A DNA stretch of 64,000 nt from Ralstonia wenshanensis (GTDB lineage: Bacteria > Pseudomonadota > Gammaproteobacteria > Burkholderiales > Burkholderiaceae): positions 930,001 to 994,000 of the forward strand of contig NZ_CP076413.1 in assembly GCF_021173085.1 (NCBI RefSeq). Direction: 5' to 3'. Positions 1-7,652 of the stretch are shown in pieces. The translations under genes and the position numbers were made by a program. The notes beneath the pieces were generated by a model. The model ran no database searches and had not been told where the DNA came from. It saw only the letters and a program-made list of their open reading frames with translations. How positions within the stretch are numbered: position 1 is the stretch's first letter; each line of letters begins with the position of its first letter.

Positions 1-326
1 TCGGCTGGCAGGCGGCGGGTCTGGGCGGTGCAATTGCCTCGATGGTTGGCATCTGCGGGCCGTCGTGCGTGATCGCCGCCGTCATCGCGCGCGTCATGGA
101 CCGCAAGCCCGACGCGCGCTGGATTGCGCTGGTCCGCCGTGGCCTTGCACCACTGACGATCGGCCTGCTGTTCTCCACCGGCTGGGTGCTCGCGCGCGGC
201 GCAGACAGCAGCTTCAGCACCGTCGCGCTGACTGTGGCGACGGTCATGGTGTGTTCCTTCACCCGCGTCCACCCGCTGGTGCTGGTGGGGCTGGGGGCAT
301 TGGTCGGCGGTATGGGCTGGGTATAG
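1..326 (+). CDS. Chromate transporter (CHR family), C-terminal part, cut by window edge
   Basis: The frame is open from the first complete codon at base 3 and ends with TAG at 324-326, so the gene begins outside the window. About 107 residues are visible. They include a Gly/Ala-rich helix leading into GICGPSCVIA, a basic loop, and two further hydrophobic helices ending in GLGALVGGMGWV. This matches the last half-domain of CHR proton-coupled chromate or anion transporters, with the usual glycine-proline helix start and C-terminal Gly-rich helix. It would be an inner-membrane protein. The substrate cannot be told from the fragment, and many CHR proteins have no proven link to chromate. A hairpin terminator follows about 30 bp after the stop. 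Confidence 0.75.
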   Translation, partial: GWQAAGLGGAIASMVGICGPSCVIAAVIARVMDRKPDARWIALVRRGLAPLTIGLLFSTGWVLARGADSSFSTVALTVATVMVCSFTRVHPLVLVGLGALVGGMGWV

Positions 327-356
327 CGCTCGTACCGCACGGCCTGCGAAATCCAA

Positions 357-379
357 GGCGGACACATGTCCGCCTTTTT
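357..379 (+). terminator. Intrinsic terminator after the chromate transporter gene
   Basis: An inverted repeat GGCGGACA / TGTCCGCC (357-364 and 367-374) is followed directly by TTTTTC. Allowing for a real loop, the stem is about six GC-rich pairs. Confidence 0.7.
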
Positions 380-446
380 CTTTGGGCGCTTGGAGACATG
401 TCCGGAGCGCTACCCCTCGGGAATACCCCAATGCCATCGATAATGT

Positions 447-488
447 ATATACAACAACATATATGGATACGTGATGTTGTCTGTATAT
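447..488. promoter_or_regulatory. AT-rich imperfect inverted repeat upstream of the proY-like gene
   Basis: ATATACAACAACAT (447-460) is mirrored by ATGTTGTCTGTATAT (474-488), matching except for one inserted base. The region also contains TGTATATACA, a palindrome of the kind bound by GntR-type repressors. It stands out as AT-rich in GC-rich DNA and lies 80-120 bp before the permease start. An operator, or an operator overlapping the promoter, is the likely role. No regulator gene is adjacent in the window. Confidence 0.4.
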
Positions 489-567
489 GGCTTCGCATCC
501 CACCGAGCCATGCGTCGAGCCGGGACCGGCCTCGCAGGCAACCTCGCCGACATAAAGAGGAGACAGT

Positions 568-1950
568 TTGGAACACCTTCAACGCAACCTGCGCGCGCGG
601 CATATCCGCTTTCTCGCGCTCGGTTCGGCCATCGGCACGGGCCTTTTCTATGGCTCCGCTTCGGCCATCCAGCTGGCCGGACCGGCCGTGATCCTCGCGT
701 ACATCATCGGTGGCGCGGCCGTCTACATGGTCATGCGCGCGCTCGGCGAGATGGCGGTGCGCCAGCCGGTTTCCGGCTCGTTCGGGCGCTATGCGCGCGA
801 CAACCTCGGCCCGCTCGCCGGCTTTCTCACCGGCTGGACGTACATCCTCGAGATGGTGATCGTCTGCCTGGCCGACGTAACCGCCTTCGGCATCTACATG
901 GGCTTCTGGTTTCCGGAGGTGCCGCAATGGATCTGGGTGCTCGGCATCGTCATGCTCATCTGCGGCCTGAACCTCTGCAACGTCAAGGTGTTCGGCGAGA
1001 TGGAATTCTGGCTCGCGCTCGTCAAGATCGTGGCGATCGGCGCCATGATCGTCGGCGGCACCGTCATCCTGTTCCTTGGTGTGAAGATGAACGGCGAGCA
1101 CGCGTCAGGCCTGAGCAATCTCTGGTCGCACGGCGGTTTCCTGCCGCACGGCGTGGGCGGCCTCGTGGCGTCGTTTGCCGTGGTGATGTTCGCGTATGGC
1201 GGCGTCGAGATCATCGGCATCACCGGCGGCGAGGCGCAGAACCCCGACAAGGTCATCCCCAAGGCCATCAACGCCGTGCCGGCGCGCATCCTGTTGTTCT
1301 ACGTGCTGACCATGTGCGTGCTGATGGCGATCTTCCCGTGGACGGGCATCGACGGCCAGGGCAGCCCGTTTGTGCAGATCTTCTCCGGACTGGGCATCCG
1401 GTCTGCGGCGGCCATCCTCAACCTCATCGTCATCTCGGCAGCCATCTCGGCCATCAACAGCAACATCTTCGGCGCGGGCCGGATGATGTACGGCATGGCG
1501 GAGCAGGGCCAGGCGCCGCGCATCTTTGCGGCCACGTCGCGTCACGGTGTGCCCTGGGTGACGGTGCTGTTCATGGCCGGCGCGTTGCTGAGCGGCGTGG
1601 TGCTGAACTACCTCATCCCGGAGAACGTCTTCGTGATCATCGCGTCGATCGCCACGTTCGCCACCGTGTGGGTCTGGCTCATGATCCTGCTGTCTCAGGT
1701 GGCGATGCGCCGTCGCCTGTCGGCCGAAGAAGTGCGTGCGCTCAAGTTCAAGGTGCCGCTGTGGCCAGTCGGGCCGGCACTCGCCATCGCGTTCATGCTG
1801 TTCGTGATCGGTGTGCTGGGCACCATGGAAGACACGCGCGTGGCGCTGTACGTGGGCGCTGGCTGGGTGTTGCTCATGTCGGCAGCGTGGTATCTGTGCG
1901 TAAAACCCAACGCCACAGCCGTTCTGGCGGAAGAGGCCAGCGGGGCGTGA
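568..1950 (+). CDS. proY: ProY-type amino acid permease (APC superfamily)
   Basis: This is a 460-residue inner-membrane protein with about 12 hydrophobic segments. It opens with [20 protein letters not shown], the APC/AAT signature in helix 1, and later has [17 protein letters not shown] and [20 protein letters not shown]. It follows enterobacterial ProY along its whole length, including [14 protein letters not shown] and ALKFKVP near the C-terminus. The expected function is proton-coupled uptake of proline or a related amino acid; the exact substrate is inferred. The start is TTG, chosen because the conserved N-terminus begins there and AAGAGGAGA (554-562) sits at Shine-Dalgarno distance. 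An MFS carrier gene follows after 47 bp, so the two may be co-transcribed. Confidence 0.85.
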   Translation: MEHLQRNLRARHIRFLALGSAIGTGLFYGSASAIQLAGPAVILAYIIGGAAVYMVMRALGEMAVRQPVSGSFGRYARDNLGPLAGFLTGWTYILEMVIVCLADVTAFGIYMGFWFPEVPQWIWVLGIVMLICGLNLCNVKVFGEMEFWLALVKIVAIGAMIVGGTVILFLGVKMNGEHASGLSNLWSHGGFLPHGVGGLVASFAVVMFAYGGVEIIGITGGEAQNPDKVIPKAINAVPARILLFYVLTMCVLMAIFPWTGIDGQGSPFVQIFSGLGIRSAAAILNLIVISAAISAINSNIFGAGRMMYGMAEQGQAPRIFAATSRHGVPWVTVLFMAGALLSGVVLNYLIPENVFVIIASIATFATVWVWLMILLSQVAMRRRLSAEEVRALKFKVPLWPVGPALAIAFMLFVIGVLGTMEDTRVALYVGAGWVLLMSAAWYLCVKPNATAVLAEEASGA

Positions 1951-1997
1951 GCCCGGCCCGCCCCCGCAAATAAAAAGACGAGTTTCGGAGACAACCC

Positions 1998-3317
1998 ATG
2001 TCGAACCATACCTCTGCGCCGTCGTACGCCGGCCGTGCCGGCGCGCAGGCGACCGTCCACGCGCAACCGCTGTCACGTACGCGCGCCATTGCCGCCATCA
2101 CCATCGGCAACGGCCTGGAGTTCTATGACTTCGTGGTCTACAGCTTCTTCGCCACGCTGATCGGCCGGCTGTACTTTCCCGTCGGCAATGCGATCGGCCA
2201 GTTGCTGATGTCGTTCGCCACGTTTGGCGTCGGTTTCCTGATGCGTCCGCTCGGCGGTCTGCTGATCGGCATGTACGCCGACCGCGCGGGCCGCAAGCCG
2301 GCGGTGGCGCTCACGTTGTGGCTGATGGGTTTGTCGTCGCTCGTCTTCGTCGTCACGCCCACCTACGCCCAGATCGGCATCCTCGCGCCCATGCTCGTCG
2401 TGCTGGCGCGGCTTGTGCAGGGCTTTGCCATCGGCGGCGAAATGGGCGCTTCGACTGCGCTGCTGCTCGAATACGCCGATGACCGCTCGCGGGGCTTCTA
2501 TACGAGCTGGCAACCGTTCAGCCAGGGGCTGGCCGCGCTGTTCGGTGCGCTGGTCGGCCTGCTGCTGAGCAACGTGCTGGCGCCTGCGGCGCTGGAGTCG
2601 TGGGGCTGGCGCCTGGCGTTCGTGATCGGCATTCTCGTCATCCCGGTCGGCCTGATCATCCGCCGCCGTCTGGAGGAAACCGCCGCACCGCCCAGCACGC
2701 GCGAGGCCGACGCCACGCTGCCGTTGCTGCGCGAACACCGTCGTGCGCTGGTCGCCAGCATCCTGCTGATGATCGGCGTGGCGTCGTCCACGTACATCAT
2801 CGTCTACTACCTCAGCAACTATGCCGTGAGCATGCTGCACATGCCGCTGTCGCTGGGCATCTGGGCGGCGTGCATTGCCGCGCTGGTGCAGGTGGTTCTG
2901 TCGCCGTTTGCAGGGCGGCTGGCCGACCGCGTCGGGCGCCGCAAGGTCGTGCTGTGGTCGCGTGTTGCGCTGCTGGCGATGATCTATCCGGCCTTCGCGC
3001 TCATCAACGCAGACCCCTCGCTCGCCCGGTTGCTGATCGTGGTCGGCTGCTTGTCGGTGCCGATGTCGATGACCTCGCCGGCCTCGATGGTGCTGGTGAG
3101 CGAGGTGTTGCCGCAGCGGCTGCGCGCGACGGGGCTGTCGATTGCCTACTGCGTGGCCATTGCCATCTTCGGCGGCTTTGCGCAGTTCTTCTCGACCGAA
3201 CTGATTCACCTCACGGGCAACGCCAACGCGCCGGCGTTCTACGTGATCGGCTGCGGCCTCGTCTCGCTGATCGGGCTGGCGATGGTGCCCGAGACGCTCG
3301 GCCGCCGCCTGTCGTAA
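1998..3317 (+). CDS. MFS transporter, metabolite:H+ symporter (MHS/citrate-type) family
   Basis: This is a 439-residue polytopic membrane protein. After a 30-residue hydrophilic N-terminus come IGNGLEFYDFVVYSFFATLIG, typical of the MHS family (E/DxYDF in helix 1), MRPLGGLLIGMYADRAGRKPA (the MFS loop 2-3 motif) and RLVQGFAIGGEMGAS. A second half-repeat GRLADRVGRRKVV lies in loop 8-9. The family carries organic acids and zwitterions such as citrate, ketoglutarate, shikimate and proline/betaine; no substrate can be assigned here. CGGAGA lies at Shine-Dalgarno distance before the ATG. Co-transcription with the upstream amino acid permease is plausible. It ends 3 bp from a convergent ABC transporter gene, with no terminator visible between them. 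Confidence 0.85.
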   Translation: MSNHTSAPSYAGRAGAQATVHAQPLSRTRAIAAITIGNGLEFYDFVVYSFFATLIGRLYFPVGNAIGQLLMSFATFGVGFLMRPLGGLLIGMYADRAGRKPAVALTLWLMGLSSLVFVVTPTYAQIGILAPMLVVLARLVQGFAIGGEMGASTALLLEYADDRSRGFYTSWQPFSQGLAALFGALVGLLLSNVLAPAALESWGWRLAFVIGILVIPVGLIIRRRLEETAAPPSTREADATLPLLREHRRALVASILLMIGVASSTYIIVYYLSNYAVSMLHMPLSLGIWAACIAALVQVVLSPFAGRLADRVGRRKVVLWSRVALLAMIYPAFALINADPSLARLLIVVGCLSVPMSMTSPASMVLVSEVLPQRLRATGLSIAYCVAIAIFGGFAQFFSTELIHLTGNANAPAFYVIGCGLVSLIGLAMVPETLGRRLS

Positions 3318-3320
3318 CGC

Positions 3321-5153
3321 TCAGTCCACTCCCACGAAACCGCCGGTCTGATGCGCCCACAGCCGCGCATACAGGCCGCCGTGTTCCAGCAGCTCTGCGT
3401 GCGTGCCGCTCTCGACAATGCGGCCGCCGTCGAGCACCACCAGCCGGTCCATGCGTGCGATGGTCGAAAGCCGGTGCGCAATGGCAATCACGGTCTTGCC
3501 CTGCATCAGCGTTTCCAGACTCTCCTGGATGGCCGCTTCCACTTCCGAATCCAGCGCGGACGTGGCTTCGTCCAGGATCAGGATCGGCGCGTCCTTGAGC
3601 AGCACGCGCGCAATCGCGATGCGCTGCCGCTGACCGCCCGACAGCTTCACCCCGCGCTCACCCACCAGCGCGTCAAAGCCGCGTCGCCCCTGCACATCGG
3701 ATAGCTGCGGGATGAACTCGTCGGCGCGCGCACGATGCACGGCCTGCATCAGCTCCGCCTCGGTACTGTCGGGTTTGCCGTAGCGCAGGTTGTCGCGAAT
3801 GGAGCGGTGCAGCAGCGATGTGTCCTGCGTGACCATGCCGATCTGCTCGCGCAGGCTCTCTTGTGTCACGGCCGCAATGTCCTGACCGTCGACCAGAATC
3901 CGGCCGCGCTCCACGTCGTAGAGGCGCAGCAGCAGGTTGACCAACGTCGATTTGCCCGCGCCCGACGGGCCGACCAGGCCGATCCGCTCACCGGGGCGCA
4001 CCACCAAGTCCAGCCCTTCGATCACGCCGCTGCCCTTGCCGTAGTGAAAGCCGACGTGCTCGAAGCGCACTTCGCCCCGGGTTACGTGCAGCGGCTTGGC
4101 GTCGGGCTGGTCGATCACGGCGCGCGGCAGCGCGATGGTCTGCATGCCGTCCTGCACCTGCCCGACGTTTTCAAAGATGCCGTTGACCACCCACATGATC
4201 CAGCCCGACATGTTGTTGATGCGGATCACCAGCCCCGTGGTCAGCGCGATGGTGCCGGCGCTCACCCGGCCCTCGCTCCACAGCCACAGCGCGAGCGCCG
4301 ACGTGCCAACGATCAGCAGGCCGTTCATGGCCGTGATGGTGAAATCCATGCCGCTGATCATGCGGCCGGACAGGCGCGTTTTGTCCGTCTGCTCGGCCAT
4401 GGCGTCGCGCGCATAGCTTTCTTCATGTTGCGTATGCGCGAACAGCTTGAGCGTGGTGATGTTGGTGTAGCCGTCAACGATGCGGCCCATCAGCTTGGAG
4501 CGCGACTCCGTGGCGATGACCGATCGCGCCTTCACGCGCGGCACGAAGTAGCTCAGGGCCGCGATGTAGCAGCCAATCCACACCAGCAGCGGCACCACGA
4601 GCCACCAGTCGGCCCTGGCGAACAGCACCATCGCGCTGATCGCGTAGATCACGACATGCCAGAGCGCATCCACGGACTGCACCGCGGAATCGCGCAGTGA
4701 GAAACCGGTCTGCATGATGCGCTGGGCAATGCGGCCCGCAAAGTCGTTCTGGAAGAACGTCAGGCTCTGCTTGAGCACGTAGCGGTGGTTCTGCCAGCGG
4801 ATCAGGTTCGACAGGTTCGGGTTGATGACCTGATGCACGAGCACGTCGTGCAGCCCGAAGATGACCGGCCGCGCGATCAGGGCCACAAACGCCATCCACA
4901 GCAATTCGTTGCGGTGGCGGCCGAAGAACGCCGGGCCGGGTGTCGCCTGGATCATGTCGACGATGCGGCCCAGGAAGTCGAACAGCGCGACTTCAATCAG
5001 CGCACCCAGCAACCCGACGACGAGCAGGAACGCGAAGACGCCGCGCACTTCGCGCAGGAAGTAGGCGTAGAAGCGCCAGACATTGGCCGGAGGCTGCGTG
5101 TCGGGCAGCGGGCGGAACGGATCGATGAGCTTTTCCAGGCGGCGCAGCAGCAT
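3321..5153 (-). CDS. ABC exporter, fused permease and ATPase (type IV half-transporter)
   Basis: This 610-residue half-transporter should act as a dimer in the inner membrane. Residues about 35-340 form the six-helix domain and about 360-605 the ATPase. The ATPase has Walker A GPSGAGKST near 395-403, then a Q-loop, signature LSGGQRQRI, Walker B ILILDEATSALD and an H-loop AHRLSTIARMD. All catalytic motifs look intact, so it should hydrolyse ATP. The fold is that of multidrug or lipid exporters of the MsbA/MdlB kind, but no substrate is evident. The tail is GGFVGVD. Upstream on its own strand lies the 42-bp tandem repeat array, so any promoter is in or near that array. Confidence 0.88.
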   Translation of the reverse strand: MLLRRLEKLIDPFRPLPDTQPPANVWRFYAYFLREVRGVFAFLLVVGLLGALIEVALFDFLGRIVDMIQATPGPAFFGRHRNELLWMAFVALIARPVIFGLHDVLVHQVINPNLSNLIRWQNHRYVLKQSLTFFQNDFAGRIAQRIMQTGFSLRDSAVQSVDALWHVVIYAISAMVLFARADWWLVVPLLVWIGCYIAALSYFVPRVKARSVIATESRSKLMGRIVDGYTNITTLKLFAHTQHEESYARDAMAEQTDKTRLSGRMISGMDFTITAMNGLLIVGTSALALWLWSEGRVSAGTIALTTGLVIRINNMSGWIMWVVNGIFENVGQVQDGMQTIALPRAVIDQPDAKPLHVTRGEVRFEHVGFHYGKGSGVIEGLDLVVRPGERIGLVGPSGAGKSTLVNLLLRLYDVERGRILVDGQDIAAVTQESLREQIGMVTQDTSLLHRSIRDNLRYGKPDSTEAELMQAVHRARADEFIPQLSDVQGRRGFDALVGERGVKLSGGQRQRIAIARVLLKDAPILILDEATSALDSEVEAAIQESLETLMQGKTVIAIAHRLSTIARMDRLVVLDGGRIVESGTHAELLEHGGLYARLWAHQTGGFVGVD

Positions 5154-5261
5154 GTCGGGTCGGGGGGGAAGAGGAGACCGACGCCCCAGGGCGGGACGTG
5201 CGCGGAAGAGCCGCCCATGATACGCGCGTGAAAGTGCCCTTGCTGGCGACCTGGCTTACGG

Positions 5262-5609
5262 AGTCCAGGGCTCGGCGAGTGGAGCTTTTTGCTCGACAGG
5301 TCGAGCTCAGAGCTCGGCGCGTGAGGCTTTTTGCTCGCCGGGTGGAGCTCAGAGCTCGACGCGCGAGGCTTTTTGCTCGGCGGTTGGAGTTCAGAGCTCG
5401 ACGCGCGAGGCTTTTTGCTCGGCGATTGGAGCTCAGAGCTCGGCGCGCGAGGCTTTTTGCTCGGCGATTGGAGGTCAGAGCTCGGCGCGCGAGGCATTTT
5501 GCTCGGCGGGTGGAGTTCAGAACTCGGCGCGCGAGGCTTTTTGCTCGACAGGTGGAGTTCAGAGCTCGGCGTGAGAGGCTATTTGCTCGCCGATTGGGGT
5601 TCAGAGCCT
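5262..5609. repeat. 42-bp tandem repeat array, about eight copies
   Basis: The core GAGGCTTTTTGCTCG recurs at 5323, 5365, 5407, 5449, 5491, 5533 and 5575, exactly 42 bp apart, with a diverged first copy at 5281. Each unit also carries a GAGCTC-like palindrome and a variable segment such as CGATTGGAGTTCA. Copies differ by a few substitutions and have no indels. Because 42 is divisible by three and the unit has no stop in several frames, long ORFs with 14-residue repeats appear on both strands. I regard these as by-products. The array fills most of the intergenic region between the ABC exporter and lactate permease genes, both on the minus strand. Its function is unknown. Confidence 0.95.
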
Positions 5610-5660
5610 CAACCGTCATCGGTGGGAGGCGCCAAGCGCCCCGTGAGACGCATCGCGCCA

Positions 5661-5690
5661 TGAAAAAAGCCGCTCGGTTGAGCGGCTTTC
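5661..5690 (-). terminator. Terminator of the lactate permease gene
   Basis: AAAGCCGCTC and GAGCGGCTTT (5666-5675 and 5680-5689) form a perfect ten-pair stem with a GGTT loop. Read on the minus strand it is followed by TTTTTTCAT. Confidence 0.85.
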
Positions 5691-5712
5691 TTGTTTATCC
5701 GGGAGAGGGCGC

Positions 5713-7392
5713 TCAGTGCACCACAATCCGCGTGAACGGCTCCACGTAAGCCTGCAGGGTGATCATCAGGCCCACCAGGAAGGCCAGCGCCAGCGAGTGG
5801 AAGAACACGTAGCGCAGGATGTCGCCCTCGTGGCCGTACCACTTGGTGGCGGTGGAGGCCACGACGATGGACTGCGCATCGATCATCTTGCCCATCACGC
5901 CGCCCGAGCTGTTGGCTGCCGCCATGAGGATTGGCGACAAGCCGAGTTGCGTGGCCGTGGTCTTCTGCAGGCCGCCGAACAGCACGTTCGAGGCCGTGTC
6001 CGACCCCGTGAGCGCCACGCCCAGCCAGCCCAGCATCGTGCCGAACAGCGGGTACAGCACGCCGGTGTGGGCGAAGGCCAGGCCCAGCGTTGCGTCCAGA
6101 CCCGAATAGCGGGTGAGATAGCCGATGCCGAACATCGCGCAGATGGTCAGCAGCGAATAGCGCGTGAGCTTGATGGTGTTCCAGTATTCCTTGACCATGC
6201 GCGGCACCGAGTAGCCCATCAGCAGGCCGCCCACGATGGCCGAGACCAGGATGCCCGTGCCCGCCATCGACAGCACATTGAAGAGGAACACTGCGCCTTC
6301 GGCGGTCTCCTTCGCGACCACCGGCGGGCCCTTGAGCACCATCTTGTCCAGACCGGGGATCGGGAACTTGAACTGCCACAGACCGTCGGCGAACGCCTTG
6401 AACTGCGGAATGCCCCAGATGAACACAAACACGGTCAGGATCACCCACGGCAGCCAGGCCTGCACGCGCGTGATCTTGGTATTGGCCTCAGCGCTGGTAG
6501 CGGCACGCGCCTCGGCGGCCGCTTCGGGATCGACGCTGGAGTTGTCCTCGCGGTTGCGCAGGGCGGTCGAGGTCCAGATCGTCTTGGGCTTCCACACCTT
6601 CAGGAACAGCGTGAGCGTGCCCATCGACACCAGCGCCGCAATCACGTCCACCAGCCACGGGCCGTGGAAGTTCGATACCAGGAACTGCGGAATGGCAAAC
6701 GACACGCCCGCCACCAGGATCGCCGGCCAGATTTGCAGCATGCCGCGGAAGCCCGCGAACGCCCAGATCAGCCAGAACGGCACCAGCACCGAGAAGAACG
6801 GCAACTGGCGGCCAACCATGGCCGACAGCTTCAGCAAGTCCAGCCCCGTGACCGAGGCCAGCCCGATGAGCGGCGCGCCCAGTGCACCGTAGGCCACCGG
6901 GGCGGTGTTGGCGATCAGGGCCAGGCCAGAGGCGGCCAGCGGCGAGAAGCCCAGGCCGATCAGGATGGCACCCGTGACAGCCACCGGCGTGCCGAAGCCC
7001 GCTGCGCCCTCAAAGAAGGCACCAAAGCTGAACGCCACCAGCAGCAGTTGCAGGCGGCGGTCTTCGGTAATGCCGGAAATCGAGCTCTGTAAGACCTTGA
7101 ACGACCCGTTCAAGGTGGTGAGCCGGTGCAGGAAGATGATGTTCAGGACGATCCAGCCAATCGGGAACAGGCCTGAAATGATGCCCAGGCCTGCTGCCTT
7201 GCCGGCCATTGCGGTCGGCATGCCGAACACGAACGAGGCGATCCCCACCCCGACAATCAGCGCCAACCCGGCCGCCAGATGGGCCTGCATGTGGAAGAAC
7301 GCCAGCGAGCACAGCAGCACGGCAACCGGTATCCCGGCCGCTAAGGTTGACCACACGGCGCTGCCGAGCGGGTCATAGACTTGATTCCACAT
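5713..7392 (-). CDS. lldP: L-lactate permease (LctP family)
   Basis: This 559-residue inner-membrane carrier takes up L-lactate (also D-lactate or glycolate in the family) with protons. It starts MWNQVYDPLGSAVWSTLAAG and contains the family-typical FEGAAGFGTPVAVTGAILIG, IANTAPVAYGALGAP and SDTASNVLFGGLQ segments, over about 13 hydrophobic stretches. The ATG at 7392 is preceded by AGGAGGAGAT, a near-perfect Shine-Dalgarno. The frame stays open 50 codons upstream, but that part has no permease similarity. The gene stands alone: no lldD/lldR or lutABC genes are visible next to it, so the lactate dehydrogenase must be elsewhere. It ends in a strong terminator. Confidence 0.93.
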   Translation of the reverse strand: MWNQVYDPLGSAVWSTLAAGIPVAVLLCSLAFFHMQAHLAAGLALIVGVGIASFVFGMPTAMAGKAAGLGIISGLFPIGWIVLNIIFLHRLTTLNGSFKVLQSSISGITEDRRLQLLLVAFSFGAFFEGAAGFGTPVAVTGAILIGLGFSPLAASGLALIANTAPVAYGALGAPLIGLASVTGLDLLKLSAMVGRQLPFFSVLVPFWLIWAFAGFRGMLQIWPAILVAGVSFAIPQFLVSNFHGPWLVDVIAALVSMGTLTLFLKVWKPKTIWTSTALRNREDNSSVDPEAAAEARAATSAEANTKITRVQAWLPWVILTVFVFIWGIPQFKAFADGLWQFKFPIPGLDKMVLKGPPVVAKETAEGAVFLFNVLSMAGTGILVSAIVGGLLMGYSVPRMVKEYWNTIKLTRYSLLTICAMFGIGYLTRYSGLDATLGLAFAHTGVLYPLFGTMLGWLGVALTGSDTASNVLFGGLQKTTATQLGLSPILMAAANSSGGVMGKMIDAQSIVVASTATKWYGHEGDILRYVFFHSLALAFLVGLMITLQAYVEPFTRIVVH

Positions 7393-7652
7393 CTTGATCT
7401 CCTCCTGTTTGGGCGTTTCGGTTCTTCTCGATACCGAACGTCTTCTGCTGCCCCTTTTTCGCAGGGGCGAACGCGGATTGTAGGAACAAGCGTGTCCGGG
7501 CCACCGCAATATTCTGTCACTTTCGCCCTGAAAAGTATTCATCGGCTGCGGGGCGAGGGTTGACGCGGCGCACGCAATCGCACCGGGTAAATCCGGGTTG
7601 TGGAATCATTGCGCCTGCAACGCAGACCACCACCCCATTTCGCCCCCTATCC

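Noticed and set aside
5262-5609. CRISPR array
   Set aside because: The units are contiguous with no unique spacers between them, and no cas genes are present in the window.
5198-5749. Repeat proteins with 14-residue units read from the 42-bp array on either strand
   Set aside because: Several frames are open only because the unit length is divisible by three and lacks stops. The frames run into neighbouring genes, have no ribosome binding site, and give low-complexity Arg/Ala/Leu or Ser/Lys/Pro chains.
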